Shown here in pieces: positions 51,462 to 60,051 of a stretch of 64,000 nucleotides of DNA. Within the stretch, counting starts at the first letter, position 1. Each line of letters starts with the position of its first letter. Both the position numbers and the translations under genes were made by a program. This DNA comes from an uncultured Burkholderiales bacterium (lineage in GTDB: Bacteria > Pseudomonadota > Gammaproteobacteria > Burkholderiales > Burkholderiaceae_C): positions 49,577 to 113,576 of the forward strand of contig CAILYC010000034.1 of the NCBI GenBank assembly GCA_903838355.1, given 5' to 3'. The notes below the pieces were generated by a model. It worked only from the letters and a program-made list of their open reading frames with translations, searched no databases and had not been told where the DNA came from.

Positions 51462-53030
51462 TCAGATGACACGTTTTAATTGCTGATGGGCGATCTGTGT
51501 TTTGAGGACATCTTTTTGCACACGGTTGGTGGCCGTCATCGGCAAAACGTCGGTGATGTAGATGCTTTTGGGCACTTTGAAGCCAGCCAGGCGTTGTCGC
51601 ATTTGGCTCACCACATCACTCCAGTTGTGGAGTGCATCGTTGCAAACGACGACAGCACTCACCACCTCGTCGAGTCGTGCATCGGGCAACGCCAAGACAC
51701 AAACCTGGGTGAGCCCAGTGCAGTCGCGCAAGACTTGTTCCACTTCGACGGGCGCCAAGTTCTCGCCACCCACTCGGATGATGTCCTTGAGTCTGGCAAT
51801 GTAGGTGAGCTCACCCACCTCATTGAGGGTCCCCAAGTCACCTGAGCGAAACCAGCCGTCCGCGGTGAACGCTTGCTCGGTGGCCTCTGGGTGGTTGAAG
51901 TAGCCCGGTGTGATGGTGTGTCCTCGCATTTGGATTTCACCCACCGAGTTGGTGCCGAGCACCTCCCGGGTCTGGGGGTCTGCAATGCGAAAGAGGTTGC
52001 CCGCTTGGGGGCGGCCGTTGGCGCCGATGCGCTGGTCGAGTTCATCTCCCGCACGCCACATGGCGAACTGTCCGCATGTCTCTGTCATTCCATAGATATT
52101 GGAGATGCCAGGGATGCCCAATTCGTCATGGATTCTTCTCAGGAAATCGGCGGTGCCCAAGTCATGGGTGATGTTCATGCTTCGCAGTTGGGTGCGACTC
52201 TTGCTCGACTCAAGCGCCAAGACGTCTCTGTAATACACCATGTGGGAGACACTGCATTGGTGTTGTTCAACCAAACGCAAAAACATCTCGGGCTCCCAAG
52301 CCGACATGGCGGTCAAGGTTGCACCTGAGAGCAAGCACACCGTGATGGCATGCATGGTGCCCGAGCAATGAAAAAAAGGTGCTGCACTGATGAACTCGCT
52401 GTGCGGGTTCAGGCCCTGGCAACTCGCCACATACGAGGCGGTTTGCAAGTAACTTTTGTTCAAAAGCATGGCCCCTTTGGGCATTGAGGTCGTGCCCGAG
52501 GTGTACTGGATGCACATCAAGTCGGCAATGCTCTTGGTCTCAAGGTTGAAGGATCCACTCCCCAGTCTTTCAAGTGGCCATTCGCTCCAATGGTCATTGT
52601 CGCTGGCGTCAAGCATCAGCGTCGCCCATGGCAGATCAGTGAGCACGGCTCTGGCTTCTTCGCTGTAAGCGCGCCCTCTATAAGCTTGGGTGGTGATCAA
52701 GGCCTTGGGTTGCACATCTCTCAAGATGATGCCAAGCTCAGCGCTCGTCAAGCGGGTATTGATGGGCACACTCACGCCACCCAGGTCATTGATGGCAATG
52801 AAGCTTGCCAGCCAATTGAGGGAGTTTTGAAACCAAAGGGCGATGCGCTCACCTTCACCGATGACGAGCCTCAATTGCCCCCCAATGGACTCGACTCGGC
52901 CCAGCAGCTGAGCATGCGTGACCTCACGCCCGTCCAAACGAAGCGCCACTTGGTGCGGGAAGTACCGGGCGTTGTACCTGAGCAGGTCGGCCAACTTCAA
53001 GGCGCCACGCTCGATGGTCTCTTTAGTCAT
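51462..53030 (-). CDS. AMP-forming acyl-CoA synthetase
   Basis: A 522-residue ANL-family ligase that makes an acyl-CoA from a free acid with ATP. The P-loop is IQYTSGTTSMPKGAML; the adenine motif region is ISNIYGMTETCG; GWFRSGDLG and RLKDIIRVGGENLAPVEVE lead into the small C-terminal domain, ending with the Lys-containing NRVQKDVLK. The start is ATG 53030; the frame is open for a further 106 codons upstream but there it runs over the hydratase gene. It overlaps that gene by 8 bases. The substrate is unknown; the neighbouring HMG-CoA lyase-like and hydratase genes suggest a short branched or dicarboxylic acid. Confidence 0.9.
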   Translation of the reverse strand: MTKETIERGALKLADLLRYNARYFPHQVALRLDGREVTHAQLLGRVESIGGQLRLVIGEGERIALWFQNSLNWLASFIAINDLGGVSVPINTRLTSAELGIILRDVQPKALITTQAYRGRAYSEEARAVLTDLPWATLMLDASDNDHWSEWPLERLGSGSFNLETKSIADLMCIQYTSGTTSMPKGAMLLNKSYLQTASYVASCQGLNPHSEFISAAPFFHCSGTMHAITVCLLSGATLTAMSAWEPEMFLRLVEQHQCSVSHMVYYRDVLALESSKSRTQLRSMNITHDLGTADFLRRIHDELGIPGISNIYGMTETCGQFAMWRAGDELDQRIGANGRPQAGNLFRIADPQTREVLGTNSVGEIQMRGHTITPGYFNHPEATEQAFTADGWFRSGDLGTLNEVGELTYIARLKDIIRVGGENLAPVEVEQVLRDCTGLTQVCVLALPDARLDEVVSAVVVCNDALHNWSDVVSQMRQRLAGFKVPKSIYITDVLPMTATNRVQKDVLKTQIAHQQLKRVI

Positions 53031-53523
53031 CCTGGGGGAGTTGAATGCTGGCGTAAGAGGCTTTCGGCACAAAGGGGTAGGGCACCTGGGCACCGCCTGG
53101 GAGCTCAACCACACCAACGGCGTAGCCCGCGGTCGACTCTTCACCACGCTGGTTGAGCAAAACAATCTTGAGTGTGACAAAACCCAGTCCATCCAGACTG
53201 GTTTTATTGACCACCCGCGCTTGAGCGACGATGGAGTCGCCCGCGACATCCATTCTTTTGTAGCGAAACTTGATCTTCCAAACCCAACTGGTGTCTCCCA
53301 AGGCATCTTGCACCAGTTGCACGAGCACATGCTGCTTCCAAGACCCATTGATCAGCACATCGGGGAGTTTGTCGTGTTCGGTGGCAAAGCGGTGGTCGTA
53401 GTGGATGCGGTGCCAGTTCTCAACCGCAGCGGACCACCGCATGATGTGTGAGGTGGTGATGACGCCTTTGTTGATCTCAGCCAAAAGAGTGCCTTCTTGC
53501 AAGTGTTCCCAAATCAAAGACAT
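53023..53523 (-). CDS. MaoC-like hydratase partner (C-half)
   Basis: A 166-residue hotdog protein. The segment AAVENWHRIHYDHRFA sits where hydratases have GDxNxxH: Asn and His remain but Asp is Glu, so the motif is degenerate. KIKFRYKRMDVAGDSI and RVVNKTSLDGLG complete the fold. It pairs with the FAS1-like half encoded immediately upstream (3-base gap). Together they would hydrate the enoyl-CoA made from the ligase product. The changed acidic residue deserves caution about activity. Confidence 0.78.
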   Translation of the reverse strand: MSLIWEHLQEGTLLAEINKGVITTSHIMRWSAAVENWHRIHYDHRFATEHDKLPDVLINGSWKQHVLVQLVQDALGDTSWVWKIKFRYKRMDVAGDSIVAQARVVNKTSLDGLGFVTLKIVLLNQRGEESTAGYAVGVVELPGGAQVPYPFVPKASYASIQLPQDD

Positions 53524-53526
53524 CGC

Positions 53527-54072
53527 TCACCTCCAAATCAAAGTTTGGCGGTTGATCAACAACTGTTCACCCGCCTCGGTGCTGAAGGTGGTCTCGATCA
53601 CCACAAACAATAAAAAGCCGCTTTTGCCCTCTTTCAAGATGACGTCTTTGTAAGTGGCGTGGGCCACACACCGCTCACCCACTGCCAGGCAACGGAAAAA
53701 TTCAATCTCATTGCCGCCATTGAGGAGTCTCTTGAAGGGCGAGACCATGGGTGGCAAGCCAAAGAACACGCTGTCGTTTTGACCGGCACCATCGGCATCA
53801 CGGTCGTCTTGGACCAAATTGAGTGGATCGGGGGCGGTGGTGGTGGGCCGAAAGGCGTGGACGGGGTACAGAGGTGGGGCCACCAAGCCTTTGTAGCGAG
53901 TGTGGGATGCCAGGGTTTCATCGACATAGCGCTTGTTGCTGTCCATGATGGCTTGTACAAAGCGCCTCAAGGTGTCTTTTTCCAGTGGGTTCTCTGCCGT
54001 CAAGGGCTGGCCCACCATGCCTCGCCAATGGGCGAAATCTTCGGGCTTTGGTGCGGTATCGAGTGTTGTCAT
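53527..54072 (-). CDS. FAS1-like dehydratase domain protein (MaoC N-half)
   Basis: A 181-residue hotdog-fold protein of the mesaconyl-CoA hydratase N-half type: YKGLVAPPLYPVHAFRP, LNGGNEIEFFRCLAVGERC, TYKDVILKEGKSGFLLFVV. It parallels the 43909/43560 pair, so the window holds two independent two-part hydratases. It begins eight bases after the HMG-CoA lyase-like gene and ends three bases before its partner. Confidence 0.8.
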   Translation of the reverse strand: MTTLDTAPKPEDFAHWRGMVGQPLTAENPLEKDTLRRFVQAIMDSNKRYVDETLASHTRYKGLVAPPLYPVHAFRPTTTAPDPLNLVQDDRDADGAGQNDSVFFGLPPMVSPFKRLLNGGNEIEFFRCLAVGERCVAHATYKDVILKEGKSGFLLFVVIETTFSTEAGEQLLINRQTLIWR

Positions 54073-54080
54073 GACTCAAC

Positions 54081-55037
54081 TCAATGCTGGGCTGCTTGGC
54101 GATAAGCCTCGAGGCGTCCGCCACGCATCACTTTACCGGGCAAGGGGTGGCCGACAATCTTCTCAGCTTCGACGGCCACTTCGACGAGTCGCTCCAAATT
54201 GACACCCGTCTCAATGCCGAGTTCATGGCACATGTGCACCAAATCTTCTGTCGCGATGTTGCCCGGCGCGTCTTTGAAGCCAGCGTAGGGACAGCCTCCG
54301 AGTCCTGCCACCGCCGAATCAAAATCATCGACCCCCATCTCCAACGCCGCCAAGGCATTGGCCATGCCCATGCCGCGGGTGTCGTGCAGGTGCAAATTGA
54401 TGGTGGGTGTTGACCAGCGGTCTTGAATCTTGCCCACCAAGTATTTGATCGATTGCGGGTTGGCCCAGCCCATGGTGTCACACAGTTGGATGTGTTGAAT
54501 GGTGTATTCGTTGTCCTCGGCCAAATTCATCAAGCGAGCAATCAATTGAATCACATGGTCGGGGTCGACATTGCCTTCGTAGTTGCAACCAAAGGCAGCC
54601 ATGACACTGACTTCGGTGGCGGGGATGTTGGCGATTCTGAAGGCTTCGACGCGTCGGGCGGCCTCTTCAAAGGTTTCATCAATGCTGCGGTTGGTGTTCT
54701 TCTTGGAAAACGTCTCGCTGGCGGTGATGCTCAAACTGCCCTCGACAAAGAGCTTTTTGGTGGCAATGGCCCGGTTCATGCCTTGGATATTCAAGTAAAC
54801 ACCGGTGTACTTGGTGTTGGGTGCAGCCTTCAAGCCCGCGACGATGTTTTCTGCATCGGCCATCTGCGGCACCCACTTGGGGTTGACAAAAGAGACCACC
54901 TCGATTTCAGGAAAGTTGCACTCCGAGAGCATGTCGATGAGTCGAATTTTTTCTTCGGTGGTGACCGGATTTTTTTCGATTTGCATGCCTTCTCGGGGGC
55001 CGAGTTCATGAATCTGGATTTTCTTGGGGTATGACAT
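54081..55037 (-). CDS. HMG-CoA lyase-like enzyme (DRE-TIM family)
   Basis: A 318-residue pyruvate carboxyltransferase-domain protein. HELGPREGMQIE supplies the Arg and acidic residue of the active site, NLHLHDTRGMGMANAL the metal-binding HxH with Asp, and GLGGCPYAGFKDAPGNIATED the catalytic Cys loop. This is the layout of 3-hydroxy-3-methylglutaryl-CoA lyase. With a CoA ligase and a hydratase in the same operon, it would cleave a 3-hydroxy-3-substituted acyl-CoA to acetyl-CoA (or an analogue) and a keto acid. The leucine-pathway partners (MccA/B, Ivd) are absent, so the true substrate may be a different branched acyl-CoA. Confidence 0.86.
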   Translation of the reverse strand: MSYPKKIQIHELGPREGMQIEKNPVTTEEKIRLIDMLSECNFPEIEVVSFVNPKWVPQMADAENIVAGLKAAPNTKYTGVYLNIQGMNRAIATKKLFVEGSLSITASETFSKKNTNRSIDETFEEAARRVEAFRIANIPATEVSVMAAFGCNYEGNVDPDHVIQLIARLMNLAEDNEYTIQHIQLCDTMGWANPQSIKYLVGKIQDRWSTPTINLHLHDTRGMGMANALAALEMGVDDFDSAVAGLGGCPYAGFKDAPGNIATEDLVHMCHELGIETGVNLERLVEVAVEAEKIVGHPLPGKVMRGGRLEAYRQAAQH

Positions 55038-55077
55038 GGCGGGAGGTGTCCTCAGAGGAAAAGGGCAAGGATGGAAA

Positions 55078-55887
55078 TTAAGGTTGGTTCAACAGTTTGG
55101 TCAAGCCATAAAAGTCAAAAAGTTCTTCCACGCGCTCACGCGCAGGGGCTTTGCCAAACCAGCCTTGGCGAGTCTGGTAAAGACCAAAATTCGTTTTCAA
55201 GTCCACCATCATCTCGGCCATCTTGAGGGTCACGGCCAAGCCGTCAATGATGGGCACATCGTCCACGCGGGAGATGCCGTTGCTGGCGAGCAAAATATTG
55301 AGGGGCATCTCCCCGGGCACGATCACATCGGCGCCTTTGGCAATCAAGGCGCGAGCACTTTTCTTGAATCGTTCAATCAAGGGCTCGGGATCGGTGAAGG
55401 CGGGCAAGACGTCTTGGAAGGTGAATCCCACGGGTTCAATGCCAACGCATCGAGTGGTGAGTCCATAGGCCCCCATTTGTTCTTGAAACATGGGAATCAT
55501 GGTGTCGATGAACATGAGCACGCCAAAACGGTGTCCGAGCATGCATGCCGTGTGAAAACTCGACTCTCCGTAGCCCACCACAGGTATGTCCACCAAGGTT
55601 CTGATCTCACGGATGAGTGGATTGGGGATGGTGCACATGGCAAAGGCATCAACACCGGCGCGGTTGGCTTTCACCGCTTGCACCATCCACTGCATGGTGT
55701 GCATGGTGTACAAAGTGCTCAATCCGATGTCCGTGCCCGGATAGTTGCTCGGATAGGTGCCCGGGATCAAGCCGTGAATTTCAACTTCGGTGTCGGGGCG
55801 GACGATTTTTTTGATGTGCTTTTCCATGGCCGCCTTGTAAGCGGGCAAGTCTTCGAGAACGGTAAAGCTTTGGTGCCAGATTTTCAT
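55078..55887 (-). CDS. Asp/Glu racemase-superfamily protein, single catalytic Cys (second of two)
   Basis: A 269-residue paralogue of the protein at 49739, beginning MKIWHQS. Cys85 in AMCTIPNP is the first catalytic Cys. At the second site the sequence is VIVPGEMPL, with Glu193 where racemases have Cys. One-base or acid-replaced versions are known for arylmalonate decarboxylase- and maleate isomerase-like reactions, so an isomerase or decarboxylase is more likely than a racemase. It lies 27 bases after the Bug gene and 40 before the lyase gene, near the head of the operon. Confidence 0.8.
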   Translation of the reverse strand: MKIWHQSFTVLEDLPAYKAAMEKHIKKIVRPDTEVEIHGLIPGTYPSNYPGTDIGLSTLYTMHTMQWMVQAVKANRAGVDAFAMCTIPNPLIREIRTLVDIPVVGYGESSFHTACMLGHRFGVLMFIDTMIPMFQEQMGAYGLTTRCVGIEPVGFTFQDVLPAFTDPEPLIERFKKSARALIAKGADVIVPGEMPLNILLASNGISRVDDVPIIDGLAVTLKMAEMMVDLKTNFGLYQTRQGWFGKAPARERVEELFDFYGLTKLLNQP

Positions 55888-55914
55888 GGGTTTTGATTTC
55901 TAAAAATAGTGATT

Positions 55915-56916
55915 TTATTCTGCTTTGATGTTGGCCGCTCGGATGGTCGCTCCCCAGCGCTCGGACTCGGTGTCAAGGTAAGCCTTGAATTGGGTGACAT
56001 TTTTGGTCTCAACGGCCAAGCCGTTTTTCACGAGCAACTCCACGATCTGGGGGTCTTGGCAAACGGCGTTCACCTCTTCATTGAGTTTTTCAATGATCGC
56101 GGGCTGCATTTTGGCCGGCCCCAAAATACCCAACCAGGGTGTGGCATTGATGGGGTAGCCCTGTTCGGTGAATGTGGGCATGTCGGGGGCACTGACAAAA
56201 CGTGTGGGGGCGGCCACACCCAAGAGCCGAACTTTGCCGGCCTGGTGATTGGGGTAGGCGAGGGTGAGGGGGACCATCATGGCGTCGATTTGCCCGGCCA
56301 TCACGGCTGAGATGGCGGGGGCCGCGCCTTGGAAGGGGACGTGCAAGATGTCGAGTTTTTCTGAGACATTGAGCATGGCCATGGCGACGTGGCTGGAGCT
56401 TCCCGTGCCGTAAGACGCGTAGGACATTTTGCCAGCTTGTTGGCGCACCAAGTTGAGGTACTCTTGGACGTTTTTGGCTTTGACATTGGGGTTGACAACC
56501 AAGGTCATTTGCAAGATGCCCACCTCAGCGATGGGGGAGAAGTCTTTCTTGGCATCATAAGAAATCTTCGGATACACAAAGGGGTTGATGGAGTGGGTGT
56601 CGGCCGCGGTGAAGAGGATGGTGTAGCCATCGGGTGCGGCTTTGCCCACGTAGTCGGCGCCAATTTGACCGCTGGCGCCGCCGCGGTTTTCAATGACCAC
56701 CGATTGCTTGAGTCGCTCGCCCAATTTTTGGGCCACGGCCCTGGCCACCACATCGGTGGCGCCGCCTGCGGGGTAAGGCACGACCATTTTGATGGCGTGA
56801 TCGGGATAGTCTGCATGGGCTGCGCCAAGCCCCAGGGTGCAGGCCAAGACGACGCCCAGCAGCTTGGACAGGTGATGCTGTGACCCAGAAGAATGTTCAC
56901 CGCTTTGTGTGTTCAT
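55915..56916 (-). CDS. Bug/TctC-family periplasmic binding protein (6 of 7)
   Basis: A 333-residue secreted protein; the signal peptide ends near GAAHA and is followed by DYPDHAIKMVVPYPAGGATD. GASGQIGADYVGKAAPDGYT and VPFQGAAPAISAVMAGQID complete the family pattern. ATG 56916 is preferred over 56943 because AGGAGT lies five bases upstream. It heads the eight-gene operon (55915 down to 49739) and is therefore the candidate importer of the acid that this pathway degrades. It has no TctA/TctB partner. Confidence 0.9.
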   Translation of the reverse strand: MNTQSGEHSSGSQHHLSKLLGVVLACTLGLGAAHADYPDHAIKMVVPYPAGGATDVVARAVAQKLGERLKQSVVIENRGGASGQIGADYVGKAAPDGYTILFTAADTHSINPFVYPKISYDAKKDFSPIAEVGILQMTLVVNPNVKAKNVQEYLNLVRQQAGKMSYASYGTGSSSHVAMAMLNVSEKLDILHVPFQGAAPAISAVMAGQIDAMMVPLTLAYPNHQAGKVRLLGVAAPTRFVSAPDMPTFTEQGYPINATPWLGILGPAKMQPAIIEKLNEEVNAVCQDPQIVELLVKNGLAVETKNVTQFKAYLDTESERWGATIRAANIKAE

Positions 56917-57197
56917 GTTGACTCCTATTGACAATGAAATCATGATCAGGGCCCAACTCGATCGACTTGAGTGGGCCCAGCACTGAGTTTAATGCTGCGC
57001 ACAAAAAAAACGATGAATTCCTTGCGTTGGATCAACTAGGTACTTACCTTGATATTGATCGTTCGCTGCCCATCCATAGAATCCCTCACACACCAAGCGC
57101 ATTGGCCGTCCTACAATTGAAGTTCATATTTCAATGGACGCAATGGGTCCGCAAGCTCGGCACACGCCGGGCTTGGATTTGAACGAAGAGGTGTTCT

Positions 57198-57971
57198 TTG
57201 AAAAGACTAGACAAGCGAGTCGCCATCATCACCGGTGCGGCAGGCGGTTTGGGTCGCGCAACGGCGATTCAATTTGTGAAGGAGGGTGCAAAGCTTGGAT
57301 TGATCGATATTGGCGACTGCCAGGGTTTGATCAAAGAGCTCAAAGCGATTGTCCCTGAGGCCCACGTGATCGCGCTCCAAGTCGACGTGACCGATGAGGC
57401 GGCGGTCTTGAGGGCCGTGGCAGAGGTCGCATCACACTTTCAAAAAATCGATATCCTCGTCAACATTGCGGGCATCGTCTCGCATGGCAACTCGTCGGAT
57501 GTGAGCTTGGCCGAGTGGCAGCGCGTGCTCAACATCAACTTGACCAGCACCTTCATTTGTTCCAAAGCGGTCTTGCCCGCCATGCGTGACAAACGATATG
57601 GTCGCATCATCAGCATGAGCTCGGTGCTCGGGAAAAATGGTGGCAACCCCAGGCCCTGGATCAACCCAGAAGAACAAAAGAAGGCTGGCAACGTTGCTTA
57701 CGGTGTGTCCAAAGCAGGGATCAATGCGCTCACGTTTTACTTGGCCAAAGAAAACGCCCACCACGGCATCACCGTCAATGCCATCGCACCTGGACCAGTC
57801 GCCTCCAACATGACCACCAATTTTCCGCAGTCTCTCAAAGACCTGATTCCTGTCGGTCGCATGGGCAAGGCCGAGGACATTGCCGAGGCGGTGACGTTTT
57901 TGGCAGCAGAGTCTGCCGGTTTTATCACAGGCGAGGTCTTGGACGTCAATGGCGGCTCCTGGATGGACTGA
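57198..57971 (+). CDS. Short-chain dehydrogenase/reductase
   Basis: A 257-residue classical SDR with NAD(P) motif TGAAGGLG (12-19), NIAG in place of NNAG, catalytic Ser141/Ser142 in ISMSSVLG, and Tyr168/Lys172 in AYGVSKAGI. The segment after Ser (GKNGGNPRPWINPEEQKK) is an insertion that probably shapes the substrate pocket. Start is TTG 57198 with GAGG seven bases upstream; no in-frame ATG fits. It precedes a Bug gene by 68 bases and is divergent from the large operon, so it may oxidise an imported hydroxy-acid. Confidence 0.88.
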   Translation: MKRLDKRVAIITGAAGGLGRATAIQFVKEGAKLGLIDIGDCQGLIKELKAIVPEAHVIALQVDVTDEAAVLRAVAEVASHFQKIDILVNIAGIVSHGNSSDVSLAEWQRVLNINLTSTFICSKAVLPAMRDKRYGRIISMSSVLGKNGGNPRPWINPEEQKKAGNVAYGVSKAGINALTFYLAKENAHHGITVNAIAPGPVASNMTTNFPQSLKDLIPVGRMGKAEDIAEAVTFLAAESAGFITGEVLDVNGGSWMD

Positions 57972-58039
57972 GGATCCATCCCATTTCATCAATTCAGCTT
58001 ACAACTTTGTATCAACTCAACAACTCACTTGGCAAGAAC

Positions 58040-59026
58040 ATGAAATCCATGAAATTCATCCATCCATCCACCATTCTCGTTTTGGCGTTGACGTCTGTGA
58101 TGGGGACATCCCATGCGCAAGACAAATACCCCAACAAGCCCGTTCGGGTCATTGTGCCGTTTGCGGCTGGAGGTGCGACCGACGTGCTCACCCGTCTTGC
58201 GGCCAATGAGCTCACCCAAAAGCTCGGTCAAAGCTTCGTGGTCGAAAACAACACGGGTGCAGGTGGCCTCATTGGAGCGGCTCAAGTCCACAATGCCAAG
58301 CCCGATGGCTACACCTTGCTCGCGGGCTCGCCAGGACCCATCACCATCATGCCAGCGATCAGTCGCACGCCCATCAACTTCAATGCGGAGCGCGATTTTG
58401 TGCCGATCACCTTGATTGCCGACAGTCCTGGGGCCTTCGTGGTGGGCAAGAACTCGAGCTTCAAGTCAGTGCAAGAGATCTTGGCGGCCGCCAAGGCGTC
58501 TCCTGGCAAAGTCACCTGTGGCTCCTCGGGGGTGGGTGCCTTTAGCCACTTGAACTGCGAGTTGCTCAAAAGCTTGGCCGGTGTTGACATCACCCATGTG
58601 CCTTACCGCGGCGCGGCACCAGCGATGATGGACCTGGTGGCGGGCAACTTTGATTTCTTGATTGAGAATTATCCCTCTCCACAAAAACTCATTGACACGG
58701 GAGATGCCAAACTGCTCGCCGTGACGTCGAGGACACGTTTTCCTCTCAAACCCAACACCGCCACGGTCATCGAAGCGGGTGTGCCGGGTCACGTGATGAG
58801 TGCTTGGATTGGACTCATGGCACCAACAGGCACGCCACAAGCGGTGATCGACTTGATTTACAAGGAACTCTCCACCTCGCTCAAAGACCCATCCATTCAG
58901 AAAAGAATGTCTGACATGGGGGTGGTGCCTGGGGGCAATACGCCGGCAGAATTTGCGGGCTATCTGGCCAAGGAGCGAGAGACCTATAAAGACTTGGCCC
59001 TCAAAACCGGCCTCAAAATCGATTGA
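58040..59026 (+). CDS. Bug/TctC-family periplasmic binding protein (7 of 7)
   Basis: A 328-residue secreted protein, signal peptide ending near TSHAQ, then DKYPNKPVRVIVPFAAGGAT. NNTGAGGLIGAAQVHNAKPD and VPYRGAAPAMMDLVAGNFDF are the cleft loops. The start is ATG 58040 (ATG 58049 possible). It follows the SDR gene on the same strand. A mature-protein cysteine pair is seen in VTCGSSGVGAFSHLNCELL, unusual among the seven, and may form a disulfide. Confidence 0.9.
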   Translation: MKSMKFIHPSTILVLALTSVMGTSHAQDKYPNKPVRVIVPFAAGGATDVLTRLAANELTQKLGQSFVVENNTGAGGLIGAAQVHNAKPDGYTLLAGSPGPITIMPAISRTPINFNAERDFVPITLIADSPGAFVVGKNSSFKSVQEILAAAKASPGKVTCGSSGVGAFSHLNCELLKSLAGVDITHVPYRGAAPAMMDLVAGNFDFLIENYPSPQKLIDTGDAKLLAVTSRTRFPLKPNTATVIEAGVPGHVMSAWIGLMAPTGTPQAVIDLIYKELSTSLKDPSIQKRMSDMGVVPGGNTPAEFAGYLAKERETYKDLALKTGLKID

Positions 59027-59059
59027 AGGGTCAGCGGCATTTCAGTGCGTACAGGCAAC

Positions 59060-59839
59060 TCATCCAAGTGCTTGCTTTGGAAAGACACCCGCGCTGGCGC
59101 CTGCATCGAGCGTGATCAACTGGCCGGTGATGGAGGCGGCCCCGGGCGTGCTCAAGAAGACAGCCGTGGCTGCAAACTCCTCGACTGTTGGCAGTCGGCC
59201 CAAGGGCAGTGACTCAGCCGCTATTTGCAAGCCCTCGGACTTGGAGACCTGAGCGCCTTCGAATGCACTGTACAGAAAAGGCGTCTCGATGGCAGCCGGC
59301 GCAATGCCATTGACCCGCAAGCCTTGTCTGGCGAACTCCAAGGAGAGTGATTTCACCAGTCCCGCAATCGCGTGCTTGGAGGCGGTGTAGATGCTGCGTT
59401 GGGAGCGACCCAGTGTGCTTTGCAGTGAGCACGTGAACATCAACAAGGAGTTGCGGTTTTTAAGCAGACTTGGAATGGCGGTTTGAGCGCAGTAGATGGA
59501 GCCCAAGATATTCACGTCCACGACGCGTTGAATTTGTTCTTGGCTCGCCTTTAAAAACTCACCTCCAAAGGGCACGCCCGCGTTGACCAGATACACGTCG
59601 ATCGGGGCGTTGAAAAATACTTCGCTCTTTTGAACCAACTGCGTGCACTCTTCAAATTGGCTCACATCGCAAGACACGAAGCGCAGTCTTTGCCCGTACT
59701 CCATGGTGAGAGCCTGGAGGAGTTCGGGGTTGTTTTGGGTGTCGGCCAAGACCACCCGAGCACCAGCCTTGAGAAATGCGTGCGCGCACCCCAGCCCCAA
59801 AACCCCCAACCCACCGGTGATGACGACGTTCATGCGCAT
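59060..59839 (-). CDS. Short-chain dehydrogenase/reductase
   Basis: A 259-residue SDR: nucleotide motif TGGLGVLG (8-15), LVNAG, a Ser in FTCSLQSTLG and catalytic Tyr151/Lys155 in SIYTASKHAI. RVNGIAPAAIETPFL and ASITGQLITLDAGAS are the typical C-terminal blocks. It is convergent with the Bug gene at 58040 (33-base gap) and unrelated in sequence to the SDR at 57198. The substrate is unknown. Confidence 0.88.
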   Translation of the reverse strand: MRMNVVITGGLGVLGLGCAHAFLKAGARVVLADTQNNPELLQALTMEYGQRLRFVSCDVSQFEECTQLVQKSEVFFNAPIDVYLVNAGVPFGGEFLKASQEQIQRVVDVNILGSIYCAQTAIPSLLKNRNSLLMFTCSLQSTLGRSQRSIYTASKHAIAGLVKSLSLEFARQGLRVNGIAPAAIETPFLYSAFEGAQVSKSEGLQIAAESLPLGRLPTVEEFAATAVFLSTPGAASITGQLITLDAGASAGVFPKQALG

Positions 59840-60051
59840 GGCCCTTCAAAAAGTTGAGAATGTGGTCTCCAATCAGGATGAAAAAAAACGCAGCAAATGA
59901 TTTCCAAGACCCACCTCGGATTTTAGAGCTTAAAGCACTTGCAATGCAGGGTTTACCTAAGCATGAAAATCGTCTTCAAGCCCCAAGACGACGTTTTAAG
60001 CCTTGAATTTATCTTAAAATTTGACCTCCATTTTTTGAAAGAACTTTATCC

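Noticed and set aside
51462..53348. Longer 628-codon version of the acyl-CoA ligase
   Set aside because: The extra N-terminal codons overlap the hydratase gene at 53023-53523 and encode non-family sequence; the ATG at 53030 fits homologues.
18604..59026. A complete tripartite tricarboxylate transporter
   Set aside because: Only the periplasmic Bug/TctC parts are present; no TctA- or TctB-like membrane genes were found.
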